From NCBI GenBank assembly GCA_937923375.1, contig CALAJG010000059.1, forward strand, positions 1 to 7,351: DNA of 7,351 nucleotides, read 5' to 3'. The notes under the pieces are model-generated. The model was not told the origin of the DNA. It did no database searches and saw only the letters and a program-made list of their open reading frames with translations. Positions 6,003 to 7,351 of this stretch are shown piece by piece. The first letter of the stretch is position 1. Each line of letters opens with the position of its first letter. Both the position numbers and the translations under genes were made by a program. Origin of the DNA: an uncultured Leucothrix sp. Its GTDB lineage: Bacteria; Pseudomonadota; Gammaproteobacteria; Thiotrichales; Thiotrichaceae.

Positions 6003-7351
6003 TTGAACCCTAATGTCATGAAAATTGATAAGAAAAGCCGCCCAAAAAGGCGCGGTCGGGCAAAACGCAATACAAAGCAACCAGTTGATGAAATCCCCAT
6101 TATTCAACGCCGGGATATCCCAAGTTATAAACTCTTAAATAAGTCAGGGCTCACTGCAATCGAAAAACAAGCTGATTGGTTAATGGAAAATGTAGGTGTA
6201 GAGTTTCGTAGCGATCAAGTTGCCATTGAGCTGTTTCGCGAAGCTGGAGCCTCCGTTAGTGGCGAATCAGTAAAATTTGAGGCTGGTCTACTGCGGCAAC
6301 TTTGCTCGACCGCACCCAAACAATTTGACCTGCACTCACGCGTGCCTCACCATACCGTCACGTTAGGTGGCGATAACGTAGTGCTAATGCCGGGTTATGG
6401 CTCCCCCTTTGTAACCGATCTGGATCAGGGTCGTCGCTACGCAACGCTGCAAGATTTTCAGAATTTTGTAAAGCTTGCCTATTCTACCCCTTATCTGCAC
6501 CACTCGAGTGGCACTGTTTGCGAACCCACTGATGTACCGGTGAATAAGCGACATTTAGACATGGTTTATGCGCATTTAACGCTCTCTACCAAGCCCTTTA
6601 TGGGGGGAGTGACTGCTCCAGAGCGAGCGCGTGACTCTATAAAAATGGCGGAAATCGTTTACGGTGAAGGCTTTCTGCAAACTCATGCAGTCATGCAAGG
6701 CAATATCAATGTAAATTCACCATTTATATACGATGACACCATGTCGGGATCGCTGCGGGTTTATGCAGAATCCAATCAATGTGTCTGCGTATCACCTGCA
6801 ATTTTTGGTGGTGCAATGGGGCCAGTGACACCTGCTGCTATTACTGCACAAACATTGGCGGAAGGTATGGTCGGCATAGCATTGGCTCAGCTGGTTCGTC
6901 CGGGCTGTCCTGTGGTGCTAGGCTCGTTTCACTCGACCATGAATCTCCGTACTGGCTCTCTTACTTTTGGCACACCCGAGGCGAATTTAGTCACCATGGC
7001 GCTCTCGCAGCTTGGAATGCGGCTTGGCGTTCCGGTTAGGTCGGGTACCGGTGGACAAATCACCGCAGCCAATGCGCCTGATGGGCAGGCCATGCAAGAC
7101 AGCGCCAATGGAATGTGGGCGACGATGTTGAGTGGTACTCATCAGGTTTGGCATGCCGCCGGGTGGTTAGAAGGCGGACTGACAATGTCGTATGAAAAAT
7201 TCATTATGGACTTGGACAACTGCGGTGCAATGTTGAAAATGTTCCAAGGTATGAGGGTGGATGAGGCCGCGTTTTCAAAAGAGTCTTATGCGGAAGCAGG
7301 GCCGGGGCAAAACTTCTTATCCACTACCCACACTATGCAGAACTTTTCGCA
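6003..7351 (+). CDS. MttB-superfamily (trimethylamine methyltransferase family) protein, non-pyrrolysine type, 3' end outside window
   Basis: About 449 residues are visible and the frame is open to the window edge; family members are around 500 aa, so perhaps 60 residues are missing. Known of the family: MttB proteins move a methyl group from a quaternary or tertiary amine to a corrinoid protein. True trimethylamine enzymes carry pyrrolysine (in-frame TAG); no in-frame TAG occurs here, as in MtgB, the glycine betaine methyltransferase of Desulfitobacterium. Family-like stretches, numbered from the ATG at 6018, are VMPGYGSPFVTDLD-type sequence near 123-136, a Gly/Ala-rich core GGAMGPVTPAAITAQTLAEG (264-283), QLVRPGCPVVLGSF (291-304), LTFGTPEANLV (315-325) and GPGQNFLSTTHTM (428-440). 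The N-terminus is very basic (KKSRPKRRGRAKR, 5-17), also seen in aerobic marine homologues. There is no signal peptide or membrane segment, so it is cytoplasmic. Start: TTG at 6003 by its ribosome binding site, with ATG at 6018 as the alternative. The divergent LysR gene is its likely regulator. The substrate is unknown; no corrinoid protein gene is visible. Confidence 0.9.
   Translation, partial: MNPNVMKIDKKSRPKRRGRAKRNTKQPVDEIPIIQRRDIPSYKLLNKSGLTAIEKQADWLMENVGVEFRSDQVAIELFREAGASVSGESVKFEAGLLRQLCSTAPKQFDLHSRVPHHTVTLGGDNVVLMPGYGSPFVTDLDQGRRYATLQDFQNFVKLAYSTPYLHHSSGTVCEPTDVPVNKRHLDMVYAHLTLSTKPFMGGVTAPERARDSIKMAEIVYGEGFLQTHAVMQGNINVNSPFIYDDTMSGSLRVYAESNQCVCVSPAIFGGAMGPVTPAAITAQTLAEGMVGIALAQLVRPGCPVVLGSFHSTMNLRTGSLTFGTPEANLVTMALSQLGMRLGVPVRSGTGGQITAANAPDGQAMQDSANGMWATMLSGTHQVWHAAGWLEGGLTMSYEKFIMDLDNCGAMLKMFQGMRVDEAAFSKESYAEAGPGQNFLSTTHTMQNFS

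Noticed and set aside
5957..6013. A possible leader peptide starting at TTG 5957 and ending in TAA at 6011-6013, overlapping the methyltransferase start.
   Set aside because: The only upstream ribosome binding site-like word is 16 bases away, the start would be a weak TTG, and no attenuator-like structure follows.
5909..6100. A 63-codon open frame on the minus strand with a hydrophobic stretch.
   Set aside because: It lies antisense to the start of the methyltransferase and across the regulatory gap; its composition follows from the basic N-terminal codons on the other strand. No ribosome binding site or family resemblance was seen.
6779..7039. An 86-codon plus-strand open frame inside the methyltransferase.
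   Set aside because: It is an out-of-frame shadow of the conserved core; the in-frame reading gives clear family motifs through the whole stretch.
1..7351. CRISPR arrays, tRNA genes, insertion sequences, prophage or defence genes.
   Set aside because: No regularly spaced repeats, tRNA-like cloverleaf, transposase or integrase motifs, or defence-type domains were found; nearly all the window is covered by recognised metabolic and stress genes.

Overview
This window looks like the chromosome of a free-living, probably marine gammaproteobacterium. The basis is the protein types: a group I bacterial KatG, a DusB very close to the E. coli type (catalytic Cys at residue 100, as in E. coli), a GcvA-like LysR regulator and a secreted ImpA/M60-type metallopeptidase. 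The genus cannot be fixed by reading. I see no tRNA, rRNA, CRISPR array, insertion sequence, integrase or phage gene.

Layout, left to right. (1) Bases 2-1489, + strand: the C-terminal part of an ImpA-like M60 metallopeptidase, cut by the left window edge. (2) 1490-1623: an intergenic stretch with three adjacent palindromes and a candidate katG promoter. (3) 1624-3807, +: complete katG, a bifunctional catalase-peroxidase of 727 aa with all recognisable heme-pocket and adduct residues. (4) 3853-3883: a strong intrinsic terminator between katG and the convergent dusB; its T tract runs into the dusB stop codon. (5) 3882-4871, -: dusB, tRNA-dihydrouridine synthase B. (6) 4952-5818, -: a LysR-type regulator, 80 bases upstream of dusB on the same strand. 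(7) 5819-6002: the divergent lysR/mttB-like intergenic region, AT-rich, with an inverted repeat that could be the operator, a repeated TTGAGGTAA and a C7 run. (8) 6003-7351, +: a large MttB-superfamily (trimethylamine methyltransferase family) gene cut by the right edge. It is open to the window end with no in-frame TAG, so the visible part encodes no pyrrolysine.

The units appear functionally separate. katG stands alone as an oxidative-stress gene with its own promoter and terminator. dusB is a tRNA-modification gene outside the dusB-fis arrangement usual for gammaproteobacteria. The most informative pair is the LysR gene and the divergent MttB-like methyltransferase: the layout suggests the regulator controls use of a methylated quaternary amine (glycine betaine-like compounds are the family precedent), but the substrate cannot be read from the sequence. 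I found no clearly new multi-gene system; the non-pyrrolysine MttB locus is the part most worth following, and most of its context lies beyond the right edge.
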